64,000 nt of DNA from an uncultured Bacteroidales bacterium (lineage in GTDB: Bacteria; Bacteroidota; Bacteroidia; Bacteroidales; F082), in contig CAJOIS010000014.1 of the NCBI GenBank assembly GCA_905234645.1, positions 51,847 to 115,846 on the forward strand, read 5' to 3'. Below are positions 41,069-49,724 of this stretch, in pieces. Position numbers and translations under genes: made by a program. The stretch's first letter is position 1, and each line of letters starts with the position of its first letter. Under the pieces are notes generated by a model. The model searched no databases. It was not told the DNA's origin and saw only the letters and a program-made list of their open reading frames with translations.

Positions 41069-42260
41069 ATTGCGCCGACCACGAAACCGTTTCTGGCAAC
41101 ATCACGGTGGTGTCGCATATGAAATCCCAAGCCACATCAGCCGGTATCAACTGCGTGGTATTGGTCAAGATAGCAAGGAAACGACGGTGTGCCACATCGC
41201 GAACGATAAGGCTGCGATAGCCTTTCCACCACCCGAAATGGAAATAGGCGTTAGGGTGTTCGCTGCTCAGGCGCCATCCGAAACCATAATTCTCATTGTT
41301 TTTCCATTGGGGTGAGCCTGGGGAAAATGCCTCTTCCTGCAAGCTGTCAGGTAAGAGCACGTTCTCGTCCAACGCCATATTGTATTTGTAGAGGTCTTCT
41401 ACTGTGGAAAACATGATTTTGTCGCCCATCACGCCATTGAGATAGTCGTTTTGGGCTTTCACCGGTCCGCTTCGGTACATATCGTGTCCATGTACCTCTA
41501 CTGGCATATATAGCGACACTTCGGCTTCATTACGCATGGAATAGATGTATGAATGTGACATGCCACAGGGCTCGAAGATACGCTCGCGCATGAAGTCCTC
41601 AAAGCGCTCACCACTTACCCGTTCCACCACCGAAGCCAGCAGGGCATAGTTGATGTTGTTGTAAAAGAAACTGCCATCGGGCGTGCCATAAGGGTCGGGA
41701 ACCTTTTCAGCCAACATCTGGATCAAGGCCTCATTGGAAAAAGGCTTTTTGCGGTCGGGCCAATGCTCATCGGCCATGGAGTCGTAACGCGGCAGACCCG
41801 AACGGTGGGTCAACAGCTGTCGTATGGTCACTCCCTCATAAGGCAATTCTGGAATGTATTTACGAACATCGTCGTCATAGTCGAGCTTACCGTCCGCTTT
41901 GAGCAACATGATGGCTTCGGCGGTGAACATCTTCGAGTCCGACGACAGCTGAAAGGCATCGTCGATGCGTAATGAGTCCTTGTGCCTTTTGTTTAAGTCC
42001 CGCCAGCCGAAAGCCTTCTCATAGACGACCAGACCCTGTTCGGCATAAAGCACCACACCGTTCAACCCATTGCGCGACAAACCTGTAAACACCTTGTCGG
42101 CCGAGGTGGTGCGCTTGGCAACGATTTCCTTGTTCATATCCACGAAAAGACTGTCAACATTGATGACAGGCAATTCGTGGCCACATCGCCTCCCACAAAA
42201 GAAAACCGTGGTTGTCACCACAAGCAGCAGTAATATGACAAATAAGGATCTCCGTTTCAT
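41067..42260 (-). CDS. Beta-lactamase-family serine hydrolase
   Basis: A 397-residue protein with a hydrophobic N-terminal helix (about 5-21) that may be a signal anchor. It has a beta-lactamase/penicillin-binding-like fold: SxxK is S107-D-S-K110 in FQLSSDSKMF, the YxN element lies in FFYNNINYALLASVVERVSG, and the third motif is HFGWWKGY near 345. Such proteins act as D-Ala-D-Ala carboxypeptidases, esterases or amidases in the periplasm; this one cannot be assigned further. The RQLLTHRSGLPRYDS stretch is typical of the class C-like group. The -7 box lies only 10 nt from the start codon. Confidence 0.88.
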   Translation of the reverse strand: MKRRSLFVILLLLVVTTTVFFCGRRCGHELPVINVDSLFVDMNKEIVAKRTTSADKVFTGLSRNGLNGVVLYAEQGLVVYEKAFGWRDLNKRHKDSLRIDDAFQLSSDSKMFTAEAIMLLKADGKLDYDDDVRKYIPELPYEGVTIRQLLTHRSGLPRYDSMADEHWPDRKKPFSNEALIQMLAEKVPDPYGTPDGSFFYNNINYALLASVVERVSGERFEDFMRERIFEPCGMSHSYIYSMRNEAEVSLYMPVEVHGHDMYRSGPVKAQNDYLNGVMGDKIMFSTVEDLYKYNMALDENVLLPDSLQEEAFSPGSPQWKNNENYGFGWRLSSEHPNAYFHFGWWKGYRSLIVRDVAHRRFLAILTNTTQLIPADVAWDFICDTTVMLPETVSWSAQ

Positions 42261-42270
42261 TTACAAGGGG

Positions 42271-42278
42271 CAAATGTA
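42271..42278 (-). promoter_or_regulatory. -7 promoter element for the serine hydrolase
   Basis: TACATTTG on the minus strand, 10 nt before the ATG at 42260; very short leader predicted. Confidence 0.6.
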
Positions 42279-42350
42279 CATAAAAATGGGCATTCTTGCC
42301 TTTTTTGGCCAAAAATAAAGGAAGATACGAGGTAATTCGCTAATTATTAC

Positions 42351-42358
42351 TACTTTTG
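42351..42358 (+). promoter_or_regulatory. -7 promoter element for the DEAD-box helicase
   Basis: TACTTTTG, 30 nt before the ATG at 42389. Confidence 0.6.
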
Positions 42359-42388
42359 CAGCCTGAATCAACACTATTTCATTATTTC

Positions 42389-44524
42389 ATGTCACAATTT
42401 ACCGATTTTGGATTGAATCCCGCTCTGTTGAGGGCTATTAAGGAGCTGGGGTTCGAGAATCCTATGCCTATCCAGGAAAAAGCTATTCCTGTGCTCCTTG
42501 AGAGCGATGTTGACTGAACGGGTAAGACGGCTGCTTTTGGCTTGCCGCTGTTGAACAAAATCGATGCCGAGCAGCGTTGCGTGCAGGCGTTGATCCTTTG
42601 TCCGACACGTGAGCTCTGTATGCAGATTACCCGTGACTTGCGCAACTATGCCAAGTACATTCCAGAAATCCTGATTGTGCCCGTTTACGGCGGTGCCAGC
42701 ATCGAACTCCAGTTTAAAGACTTAGCCAAGAAACCGCAGATCATCGTGGCAACCCCTGGTCGTCTGCGCGATATGATCCGTCGCAACCGCGTTGATTTCA
42801 GCAACGTGAAGACGATGATTCTCGACGAAGCCGACGAGATGCTTAACATGGGCTTCCAAGAGGAGGTCGACGACATCCTCGAATACATGCCCAAGGAAGG
42901 ACGCCATACCATGCTCTTCTCGGCCACCATGCCGAAGGAGGTGGAGGCCATCCTCAACAAGTACATGACCGACCCCGTGAAGGTGGCCGTGGGCGAACGC
43001 AACTCCGGCACAGCCAACGTCGACCACATCTACTACATGATGGCCGCCAAGGACCGCTACTCTGTGCTGAAGCGCATCATCGACTACACACCGTCCATCT
43101 ACGGCATCATCTTCTGCCGTACCAAGCTGGAGACCCAGGAGATTGCCGACAACCTTATCCAAGACGGCTACAACGCCGCTGCCTTGCATGGCGACCTTTC
43201 ACAGGGCATGCGCGACAACGTCATGGACCACTTCCGCAAACGCAGCCTGCAGCTGTTGGTGGCCACTGATGTCGCCGCCCGTGGCATCGACGTGAAGGAA
43301 CTGACGCACATCATCAACTACAACCTTCCTGACGACATCGAGACCTACGTACACCGTAGCGGCCGTACAGGTCGTGCCGACAAGCGCGGCCTCTGCCTCA
43401 GCCTCATCAACTTGCGCGAGAAAAGCAAGATCAAGAGGATTGAAAAAATCGTGGGACGTCCGTTTGAAAAAGGTATGATTCCGACGGGCAAGGAAGTGTG
43501 TGAGAAGCAGCTCTTCAACCACATCGACCGCATCGAGCATGTCGACATCAACCGCGAGGAGATCGACGACTACCTGCCTGTCGTCTTCCGCAAGTTGGAA
43601 TGGATGAGCCGCGAGGAACTCATCACCCGCATGGTGGCGCTCAACTTCAACCGCTTCCTGGACTACTATAAGGACGCCGTCGACCTCAACGTCAACGAAC
43701 GCGACGAGAAGAAAGACCGCAAAGAACTTAAAAAGGAGCGTGAGCACCGCGACGAGACCATGAAGCGCCTCTATTTCGGCATGGGCAAGAACGACCACAT
43801 CCTGCCGCAGAAAATCATCGGTAAAATCAACGACATCACTCGCTCTAAGAACATTCCGATTGGTCGCATCGACCTCTATTCCGACTTCTCCTACGTCGAC
43901 GTGGAAGAGAGCTTCGTTCCGCTGATTCTGGAGAGCTTCGCCGACCCGCACAGCAACCCGCGCGGCATCGTAGTTGAGGTGGCCAAGGACCAGCCTGAAC
44001 GCAAGAAAAGCAGCGAAAAGAAAGACTTTGGCGTGAAGAAAGAGCGCAAGGAACGTCGCGACCGCGACGACTTCCGTGGTAGCGAACGCCGCGAAAAACA
44101 TGACGACTTCCAAGAGAAGAAAGAGCGTAAGACCAAATACGAAGAATTCTCCGAGAAGAAGTCAAAGAAGAAAAAGAAGGACTTCGACGACGACAGGACC
44201 TATTACAAATCGGAACGCTCACGCGACGGCCGTGAATGGCTCGACCCCGATTGGAAAGAGCATTTGGACGACATCGAAGTCTTCATCGACGATGACGACC
44301 GTCCGAGCCGCAAGCAGCGTAACGCCGAGCGCGGTTTTGGCGCCAAGAAGGGCAGTTCTTCAAGCGCTTCGAGAGGTGGCAGTTCAAGAGGAAGCTCCTC
44401 GAGGAGCAGCTCGTCACGAAGTGGCTATTCTTCAAGAGAATCGAATCGTGGTCGCCGTGGCACCAGCCGCTATGAGGACGATTATTATTCACCGCGCCGT
44501 CGTGGCGGAGGCCGTAGAAGATAA
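42389..44524 (+). pseudogene. DEAD-box RNA helicase with an in-frame stop in place of Walker A
   Basis: The ATG at 42389 starts MSQFTDFGLNPALLRAIKEL, then a Q-motif region GFENPMPIQEKAIPVLLESD. At 42515 a TGA follows VD, and the same frame resumes with TGKTAAFGLPLLN. In relatives the segment is about LIALAQTGTGKTAAFG, so roughly 21 nt net are missing, removing most of motif I (AQTGTGKT) and creating the stop. The rest is intact: PTRELC, TPGRLRDM, LDEADEML, SATM, and HRSGRTGR. A DbpA-like RNA-binding domain follows, then a long Lys/Arg/Ser/Gly tail. As written it cannot make an active helicase. menA overlaps its stop by 1 nt. Confidence 0.85.
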
Positions 44525-45456
44525 TGGCTACCTTTAAAACATGGATGAAAGCAGCGCGTCCGAGGACGCTGCTGCTTTCTTTTTCTGGGGTGCTATTAGG
44601 TGGGCTCTTATCTTATAAAACCGGCCCTTCGACTCCTTCGACAAGCTCAGGAACCGAAGGCTCAGGGACCTGGCTTTGTCTACTTTTCTGTGCCTTGACC
44701 GCCATCCTTCTCCAAATCCTCTCCAACCTCGCCAACGACTACGGTGATTTCAAGAAAGGTGTCGATGGCGTCCATCGTGTGGGTCCACGGCGTGAGCTGC
44801 AAAGCGGCGCCATCACCGAGAAGGAAATGAAACAAGGCATGGCCGTCACCGCGGCCTTGTGCCTTATTTCCGGTGCCTTGTTGATTTTCGTTTTCGCTGG
44901 ATTGAGTTGGCAGGAACTGGCCGTTTTTGCTGCTATGGGCTTGGGGGCGGTATTGGCTGCCCTGTTTTATACTTTGGGCAAACATCCTTATGGCTACCAA
45001 GGTTTAGGCGACTTGTTTTGTTTCCTCTTCTTCGGCTGGGCAGCCGTAGCAGGGACTTTCTATTTGGCCACGAAAACACTTGATTTCAGCATTTTGTTGC
45101 CTGCCACAGCCATGGGTTTCCTCTCCAATGCCGTGCTCAACATCAACAACATGCGCGATGTGGAAAACGACCGCGCCTCGGGTAAGAACAGCCTCGTGGT
45201 GAAGTTAGGGTTGGAAAGGGCTTTTGTTTATCATTGCCTGCTCATCGTCGGGGCATTCGTTTGCCTGACTGTCTATCTCATTTTGCACCACACGGCATGG
45301 TATTCCTTCCTGTTTTGGCTGCTTTTCCCCATATTCTTAAAGGACTTGGCAGCCATTCAAAAAACGAAACCCGAACAACTTGACCCGTTCTTGGGACGAC
45401 AGGTTAAGCATTCTTTCTTATTGGTGCTGATATTTGGTGTATTGGTGTTGTTTTGA
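44524..45456 (+). CDS. menA: 1,4-dihydroxy-2-naphthoate polyprenyltransferase MenA with a translated repeat insert
   Basis: Attaches the prenyl chain in menaquinone synthesis at the inner membrane. A 310-residue UbiA-family protein with eight or nine hydrophobic helices. The prenyl-diphosphate motifs are NLANDYGDFKKGVD and NNMRDVENDRASGK. Between TM1 (LLLSFSGVLLGGLLSYKTG) and TM2 (WLCLLFCALTAILLQIL) lie about 15 low-complexity residues, PSTPSTSSGTEGSGT (P35-T49), encoded by the repeat at 44621-44673. They lengthen a loop without breaking the frame. The gene is coupled to the helicase by TAATG. Confidence 0.93.
   Translation: MATFKTWMKAARPRTLLLSFSGVLLGGLLSYKTGPSTPSTSSGTEGSGTWLCLLFCALTAILLQILSNLANDYGDFKKGVDGVHRVGPRRELQSGAITEKEMKQGMAVTAALCLISGALLIFVFAGLSWQELAVFAAMGLGAVLAALFYTLGKHPYGYQGLGDLFCFLFFGWAAVAGTFYLATKTLDFSILLPATAMGFLSNAVLNINNMRDVENDRASGKNSLVVKLGLERAFVYHCLLIVGAFVCLTVYLILHHTAWYSFLFWLLFPIFLKDLAAIQKTKPEQLDPFLGRQVKHSFLLVLIFGVLVLF
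44621..44673 (+). repeat. TTCGACAAGCTCAGG-type element inside menA
   Basis: CGGCCCTTCGAC, then CCTTCGACAAGCTCAGG, then GGCTCAGGGACCTGG. It shares CGGCCCTTCGAC and GGCTCAGGGACCTG with the element at 33128-33189, but carries an extra nested copy. It is translated in frame. Confidence 0.7.
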
Positions 45457-45501
45457 TTTTGGATTTTTTTCAAAAAAGGCATCACCATCCAAAATTGTTT
45501 C

Positions 45502-45509
45502 TATCTTTG
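45502..45509 (+). promoter_or_regulatory. -7 promoter element for the T9SS thioredoxin-like protein
   Basis: TATCTTTG, 43 nt before the ATG at 45553. Confidence 0.6.
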
Positions 45510-45552
45510 CATCCAATTCTCCGAATTATAAACACTTAAAATAATTACAACT

Positions 45553-47907
45553 ATGAGAAAAACTTTACTATTCGTATTTGCGTTGCTGTTTGCAACGGCG
45601 GCCACGGCGCAAAACCGTGCCATGTTCATTAATGAATCTTTCGATAACCAGACTATGCCTCAAGGCTGGAGCATCATGGGACTTGGTACGACCAACTGGT
45701 CAATCTCAGCCTCCAACAATGCTGGTGGTCAAGCCAATGAGCTCCATATGAACTGGAGTCCTCAATTCAATGGCATCTCGCGCGTTGTGATGCCCGCTGT
45801 CGACCTCACTGGCGTCAGCAGCGTTACCGTATCTTTCAAACACAACCTTGACAACTACCAAGGTAGCAGCACGATTGGCATCGCCACTTCTTCCGACGAC
45901 GGAACGACCTGGAATGTGGGATGGAGCCAAGCCTATAGTTCAAATGGCACATGGACGGTTTCACAACAAATCACAACTGCCGACATGGGACAAGCCAATG
46001 TTAGATTCTGCCTTTATTACAACGGCAACAGCTACAATATGAACGATTGGTATTTCGATGACATCCAAATCTTTACACTTGAAAACCTTGACCTTGGCAT
46101 CACTTCAATCAATGTGAATAGCTATGTTCCCAGTGGCGAACTCAACATTGGCTTCGATGTCAAGAGTTTCGGTAGCACCATCGTCACTGATGTGGAAGCC
46201 GTATATGAAGTCGAAGGTTTTGAACCTGTCACTGAGACCTTTACGGTGAATATCACTTCGCTTGCAACCACCACAATCAACTTCAACACCCCCATTTCCC
46301 TCAGCCCTGATGCATATAACTTAACCGTTTCTCTCAACACCGTAAACGGCGCGGAAGACGACGACACAGGCAACAACACCCTTTCAAAGAGCTTTAATGT
46401 AGCTTTGGCTGATGCAGAGAGAATTCCCATGATTGAGCATTTCTCATCATCGACGTGCGGTCCCTGTGTGTCACCCAACAATATGATGCACACCTTCTGC
46501 AACAACAACCCAGGTCGTTTCACCTACACCAAATACCAGATGAATTGGCCTGGCAGCGGTGACCCGTATTACACCGAAGAAGGTGGCACACGCCGCGGTT
46601 ATTATGGTGTCAATGCTGTGCCGATGGCATTTCTTGATGCCGAATCGTTGAATTTCAGCGGTGTTCAAAACCAATTCAACCAACACGCCGAAATTCCTGC
46701 CTTCATGGACATCAAAGGCTCGTTCTCAGTAGATGGCGACAACATCTCCGTGATTGCTGATATCATGCCGTACGTTGATGTCAACGCTCGCGTTTATGTC
46801 TCCGTTAATGAAAAGGAAACCCACGGCAATGTGGGCTCTAACGGCGAGACTACTTTCCACCATATCTTCATGAAGATGTTACCCAATGCTCAAGGCACAA
46901 CGGTTGATTTTGTTGCTGGTAATCTGCAGCGCTTGGAATTCACCCAAAACATGTCTGGTACCCATGTCGAGGAAATGAGCGACCTCGAAGTGTCTATCTG
47001 GGTGCAGAACTACGACAGCAAAACAATTTTCAATAGCCGTTTCGCCTACGAATACACCGAAATCCATCCATATCCCGTCGAAAACCTCATTTTGGCCGAC
47101 TATACCACTAGCAACGGCACAATGGTAGCCACTTGGGACGCTCCCACTGAGGCTAATCCTATTGGCTATAATGTTTATCTCAACGGTGAATTGGTGGCAG
47201 AGAATACTCCCGAAAACACCTATTCGTTCGACAGCCAAGCTGATATGTTTTACGTGATTGGCGTGGTTGCCTTGTACGATGGCGACATGTCCTCTGTTAA
47301 GGTAGTGGCTACGCCCACGATGGTTCTGCAAGATTTGGGATTGGTTGCAGAGAATTATAACTACATTTTGGATGACCACCAACTTTCAACCGATGTGCGT
47401 GTCACCAACGCCAACGCCTTCAGCCAAGCCGATATCAACATCCTTTCCATCGAAGAAGCGAACGAGGAAGATGTGCAGTATCTGACCATCACCTGCAACG
47501 AGTTACCCTTTGTGTTGCCCTACGATGAAGATTTCGTCTTTACCATCGAGCCTAACTACTTAGGCGAGGAAAAGAGCACGGCACATACCAAAATCTACTT
47601 GACTTCAGACGCTGGTACTTTGGAGTTTGAAGTGGAGATTGACGGCGAGGTGTTGAACATCACCGAAGTGTCAGCCGAAGCTAAGATTTATCCCAATCCC
47701 GCCAGCAGCAATGTTCGCATCGAAGCTGAAAATGGCATTGAAAGCGTAAAGGTTTACAATATACTGGGCGCTTTGGTGGAGACCATTCCCGCCAATGCGA
47801 AGTCCGTCAACGTCAACCTGGACAACTATAGCGATGGCGTCTACTTCTTCAACGTCCGCCAAAGCGACGGCACGGTGAGCAACCAACGCGTTGTGGTCAG
47901 CCACTGA
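45553..47907 (+). CDS. Secreted multidomain protein: anchor-J, Omp28/thioredoxin-like, Fn3-like, T9SS domain
   Basis: A 784-residue protein with a signal peptide ending TAQ. Domains: choice-of-anchor-J-like about 22-175 (NESFDNQTMPQGWSIMGLGT ... WYFDDIQIFTL); CARDB-like beta domain about 178-285; an Omp28-like thioredoxin fold about 290-500 with active-site C302-G-P-C305 in SSTCGPCVSPNN and a probable cis-Pro at AVPMAF; Fn3-like about 510-600 (PVENLILADYTTSNGTMVAT); a beta domain; and a type A sorting domain about 715-784 (YPNPASSNVRIEAENGIESV). An extracellular thiol-disulfide activity is suggested. It has its own promoter and a strong terminator. Confidence 0.82.
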   Translation: MRKTLLFVFALLFATAATAQNRAMFINESFDNQTMPQGWSIMGLGTTNWSISASNNAGGQANELHMNWSPQFNGISRVVMPAVDLTGVSSVTVSFKHNLDNYQGSSTIGIATSSDDGTTWNVGWSQAYSSNGTWTVSQQITTADMGQANVRFCLYYNGNSYNMNDWYFDDIQIFTLENLDLGITSINVNSYVPSGELNIGFDVKSFGSTIVTDVEAVYEVEGFEPVTETFTVNITSLATTTINFNTPISLSPDAYNLTVSLNTVNGAEDDDTGNNTLSKSFNVALADAERIPMIEHFSSSTCGPCVSPNNMMHTFCNNNPGRFTYTKYQMNWPGSGDPYYTEEGGTRRGYYGVNAVPMAFLDAESLNFSGVQNQFNQHAEIPAFMDIKGSFSVDGDNISVIADIMPYVDVNARVYVSVNEKETHGNVGSNGETTFHHIFMKMLPNAQGTTVDFVAGNLQRLEFTQNMSGTHVEEMSDLEVSIWVQNYDSKTIFNSRFAYEYTEIHPYPVENLILADYTTSNGTMVATWDAPTEANPIGYNVYLNGELVAENTPENTYSFDSQADMFYVIGVVALYDGDMSSVKVVATPTMVLQDLGLVAENYNYILDDHQLSTDVRVTNANAFSQADINILSIEEANEEDVQYLTITCNELPFVLPYDEDFVFTIEPNYLGEEKSTAHTKIYLTSDAGTLEFEVEIDGEVLNITEVSAEAKIYPNPASSNVRIEAENGIESVKVYNILGALVETIPANAKSVNVNLDNYSDGVYFFNVRQSDGTVSNQRVVVSH

Positions 47908-47934
47908 TGAAGGATAGGCAACGCCTAAAAACAC

Positions 47935-47966
47935 GAAAGGAGCCTCGTTGAGGCTCCTTTCTTTTT
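47935..47966 (+). terminator. Strong terminator after the T9SS thioredoxin-like gene
   Basis: GAAAGGAGCCTC (47935-47946), loop GTT, GAGGCTCCTTTC (47950-47961), then TTTTT. The 12-bp perfect stem may also stop transcripts of the convergent carbamoyltransferase gene. Confidence 0.85.
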
Positions 47967-47984
47967 GATGCTATTGGACTAAAA

Positions 47985-48986
47985 TTAGTCACCCAACGTG
48001 GCCACCATGACGGCCTTGATGGTGTGCATGCGGTTCTCGGCTTCGTCGAAGACGATGCTGTTCTCGCTCTCGAACACATCCTCGGTGACCTCGATGCCGT
48101 TCAAGCCGAACTTCTCATAGACGTCGCGGCCAGCCTTGGTCTCCAGGTTGTGATACGAAGGCAGGCAATGCATGAACTTGCACTTGGGGTTGCCCGTCTT
48201 TTTCATCAGGGCTGCGTTGACCTGGTAGGGCATCAGCATATTGATGCGCTCTTTCCACACGCTGTCGGGCTCGCCCATCGACACCCAGATGTCGGTGTAG
48301 ATGAAGTCAAGATCCTTCACGCCCTTCTCCACATCGTCGGTGATGGTGAGCTTGGCACCGGTTTCCTTGGCGATTTCCTGGCATTTCTTAACAAGATCTT
48401 TGGCCGGCTGCAGTTTCTTGGGGGCAATAATGCGGATGTCCATACCCATCTTCACACCGCCGACCATCAGGCTGTTGCCCATATTGTAGCGGGCATCGCC
48501 GATATAAGCGAACTTCACCTGGTTAAGGGGCTTGTCGGTATGCTCCTGAATGGTGAGGAAGTCGGCCAGAATCTGAGTGGGATGCGCTTCGGCGGTAAGA
48601 CCGTTCCACACGGGGACACCAGCGTATTTGGCCAGTTCCTCGACGGTGGCTTGGTCGAAGCCACGATACTCGATGCCGTCGAACATGCGACCCAGCACGC
48701 GGGCAGTGTCTTTCATGCTCTCCTTGATGCCGATTTGGCTACCAGTGGGACCGAGGTAGGTCACATGGGCACCCTGGTCTTTGGCACCAACCTCGAAGGC
48801 GCAGCGGGTGCGGGTCGAGGTCTTTTCGAAGATAAGGGCAATGTTCTTGCCCGTGAGGTGGGGTTGTTCGGTACCTGCATACTTGGCGGCCTTGAGGTCA
48901 GCGGCAAGTTTCAGTAAGAACTTAATCTCTTCCGGAGTGAAGTCCAATAACTTCAGGAAGTTTCTGTTTCTGAGGTTAAATGCCAT
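47985..48986 (-). CDS. Ornithine carbamoyltransferase
   Basis: Makes citrulline from ornithine and carbamoyl phosphate (or the reverse in arginine catabolism). A 333-residue protein with the carbamoyl-phosphate motif S57-T-R-T-R61 in [32 protein letters not shown], the ornithine loop in [15 protein letters not shown], and HCLPSYHN. The length and wording are closest to ArgF/ArcB of enterobacteria and lactic bacteria, not to the N-succinyl- or N-acetyl-ornithine enzymes common in Bacteroides. It is monocistronic, and the leader contains the palindromic element at 49023-49097. argF versus arcB cannot be decided from sequence alone. Confidence 0.92.
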   Translation of the reverse strand: MAFNLRNRNFLKLLDFTPEEIKFLLKLAADLKAAKYAGTEQPHLTGKNIALIFEKTSTRTRCAFEVGAKDQGAHVTYLGPTGSQIGIKESMKDTARVLGRMFDGIEYRGFDQATVEELAKYAGVPVWNGLTAEAHPTQILADFLTIQEHTDKPLNQVKFAYIGDARYNMGNSLMVGGVKMGMDIRIIAPKKLQPAKDLVKKCQEIAKETGAKLTITDDVEKGVKDLDFIYTDIWVSMGEPDSVWKERINMLMPYQVNAALMKKTGNPKCKFMHCLPSYHNLETKAGRDVYEKFGLNGIEVTEDVFESENSIVFDEAENRMHTIKAVMVATLGD

Positions 48987-49022
48987 GATTTAATGATTTG
49001 AAGATCTCAAAATTTCAAGATT

Positions 49023-49097
49023 GGCTTTCAGCTCTCAGCAATCAGCTTTCAGCCGGTCAAAACCGAGCTGATAGCTGACTGCTTATAGCTGATAGCT
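49023..49097 (-). repeat. AGCTGATAGC-type palindromic element in the carbamoyltransferase leader
   Basis: The left arm carries CAGCTCTCAGCAATCAGCTT and TCAGC words; the right arm carries AGCTGATAGCTGACTGC and AGCTGATAGCT words. The centre is CGGT-CAAA-ACCG, flanked by AGCTTTCAGC and AGCTGATAGCT. It lies between the promoter box (49108-49115) and the start codon (48986). Confidence 0.65.
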
Positions 49098-49107
49098 TAA
49101 AACGCGG

Positions 49108-49115
49108 CAAAATTA
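49108..49115 (-). promoter_or_regulatory. -7 promoter element for the carbamoyltransferase
   Basis: TAATTTTG on the minus strand, about 120 nt before the ATG at 48986. Confidence 0.55.
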
Positions 49116-49151
49116 GTCTTTTTTCCTTTACCTTTCAATTAATTAAACAAC

Positions 49152-49159
49152 TATCTTTG
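49152..49159 (+). promoter_or_regulatory. -7 promoter element four bases before an ATG (leaderless)
   Basis: TATCTTTG; only CGCC separates it from the ATG at 49164, so the predicted transcript starts at or next to the start codon. Confidence 0.6.
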
Positions 49160-49163
49160 CGCC

Positions 49164-49724
49164 ATGATTATACTTGATAATGTAGTCGTCACTGACGAAT
49201 TCCTGAACGCCCAGTTCTGCTGCTGTCTGCCGCGCTGCAAAGGTTGGTGCTGTGTGGCCGGCGATGCCGGTGCGCCTCTCGAAGCTGCTGAGATAGAGCG
49301 CATTGAAGACAACCTCGAAGCCATCAAACCCTATATGCGCCCCGAAGGCATTAAGGTGGTGGAAGACAACGACGTCTACGATTACGACGAGACAGGCGAA
49401 CTCGTCACTCCTTTGGTGAACGGCGAGGAATGCGCCTTCGTCTATTTCCACGAGAACGGCACGGCCCTCTGCGCCATCGAAAAGGCCTACCTAGAGGGCA
49501 AATGCGACTTCTGGAAACCCATTTCGTGCCACCTCTACCCTATCCGACTAGTGGAAAAAGACGGCTTCACCCATATCCTCTACCATGAATGGAGCGTCTG
49601 CGTGCCCGCCAAGCGCAAAGGTGAACGCGACGGCATCCCGCTGTGGAAGTTTCTCCGCGAGCCGATGATCCGGAAGTTCGGGGAGGACTGGTACAGTAGG
49701 TTGGAGAAAATGTTGGAGAAATAA
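49164..49724 (+). CDS. DUF3109 cysteine-rich protein
   Basis: A 186-residue protein of the DUF3109 / YkgJ-like group. The cysteines cluster at 19, 20, 21, 25, 29 and 30 (FCCCLPRCKGWCC), with more in GEECAFVYF, ALCAIEKAYLEGKCDFWKP, SCHLYPIRL and WSVCVPAK. This spacing fits zinc or iron-sulfur binding. The family is conserved in Bacteroidetes as a cytosolic protein of unknown function. The transcript appears leaderless. It converges with the next gene with no spacer: its stop ends at 49724 and the neighbour's stop begins at 49725. Confidence 0.85.
   Translation: MIILDNVVVTDEFLNAQFCCCLPRCKGWCCVAGDAGAPLEAAEIERIEDNLEAIKPYMRPEGIKVVEDNDVYDYDETGELVTPLVNGEECAFVYFHENGTALCAIEKAYLEGKCDFWKPISCHLYPIRLVEKDGFTHILYHEWSVCVPAKRKGERDGIPLWKFLREPMIRKFGEDWYSRLEKMLEK

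Noticed and set aside
42515..42517. In-frame TGA in the helicase read as a recoded codon
   Set aside because: Essential neighbouring residues of motif I are also missing, so recoding alone would not restore the protein; no other gene here has internal TGA codons.
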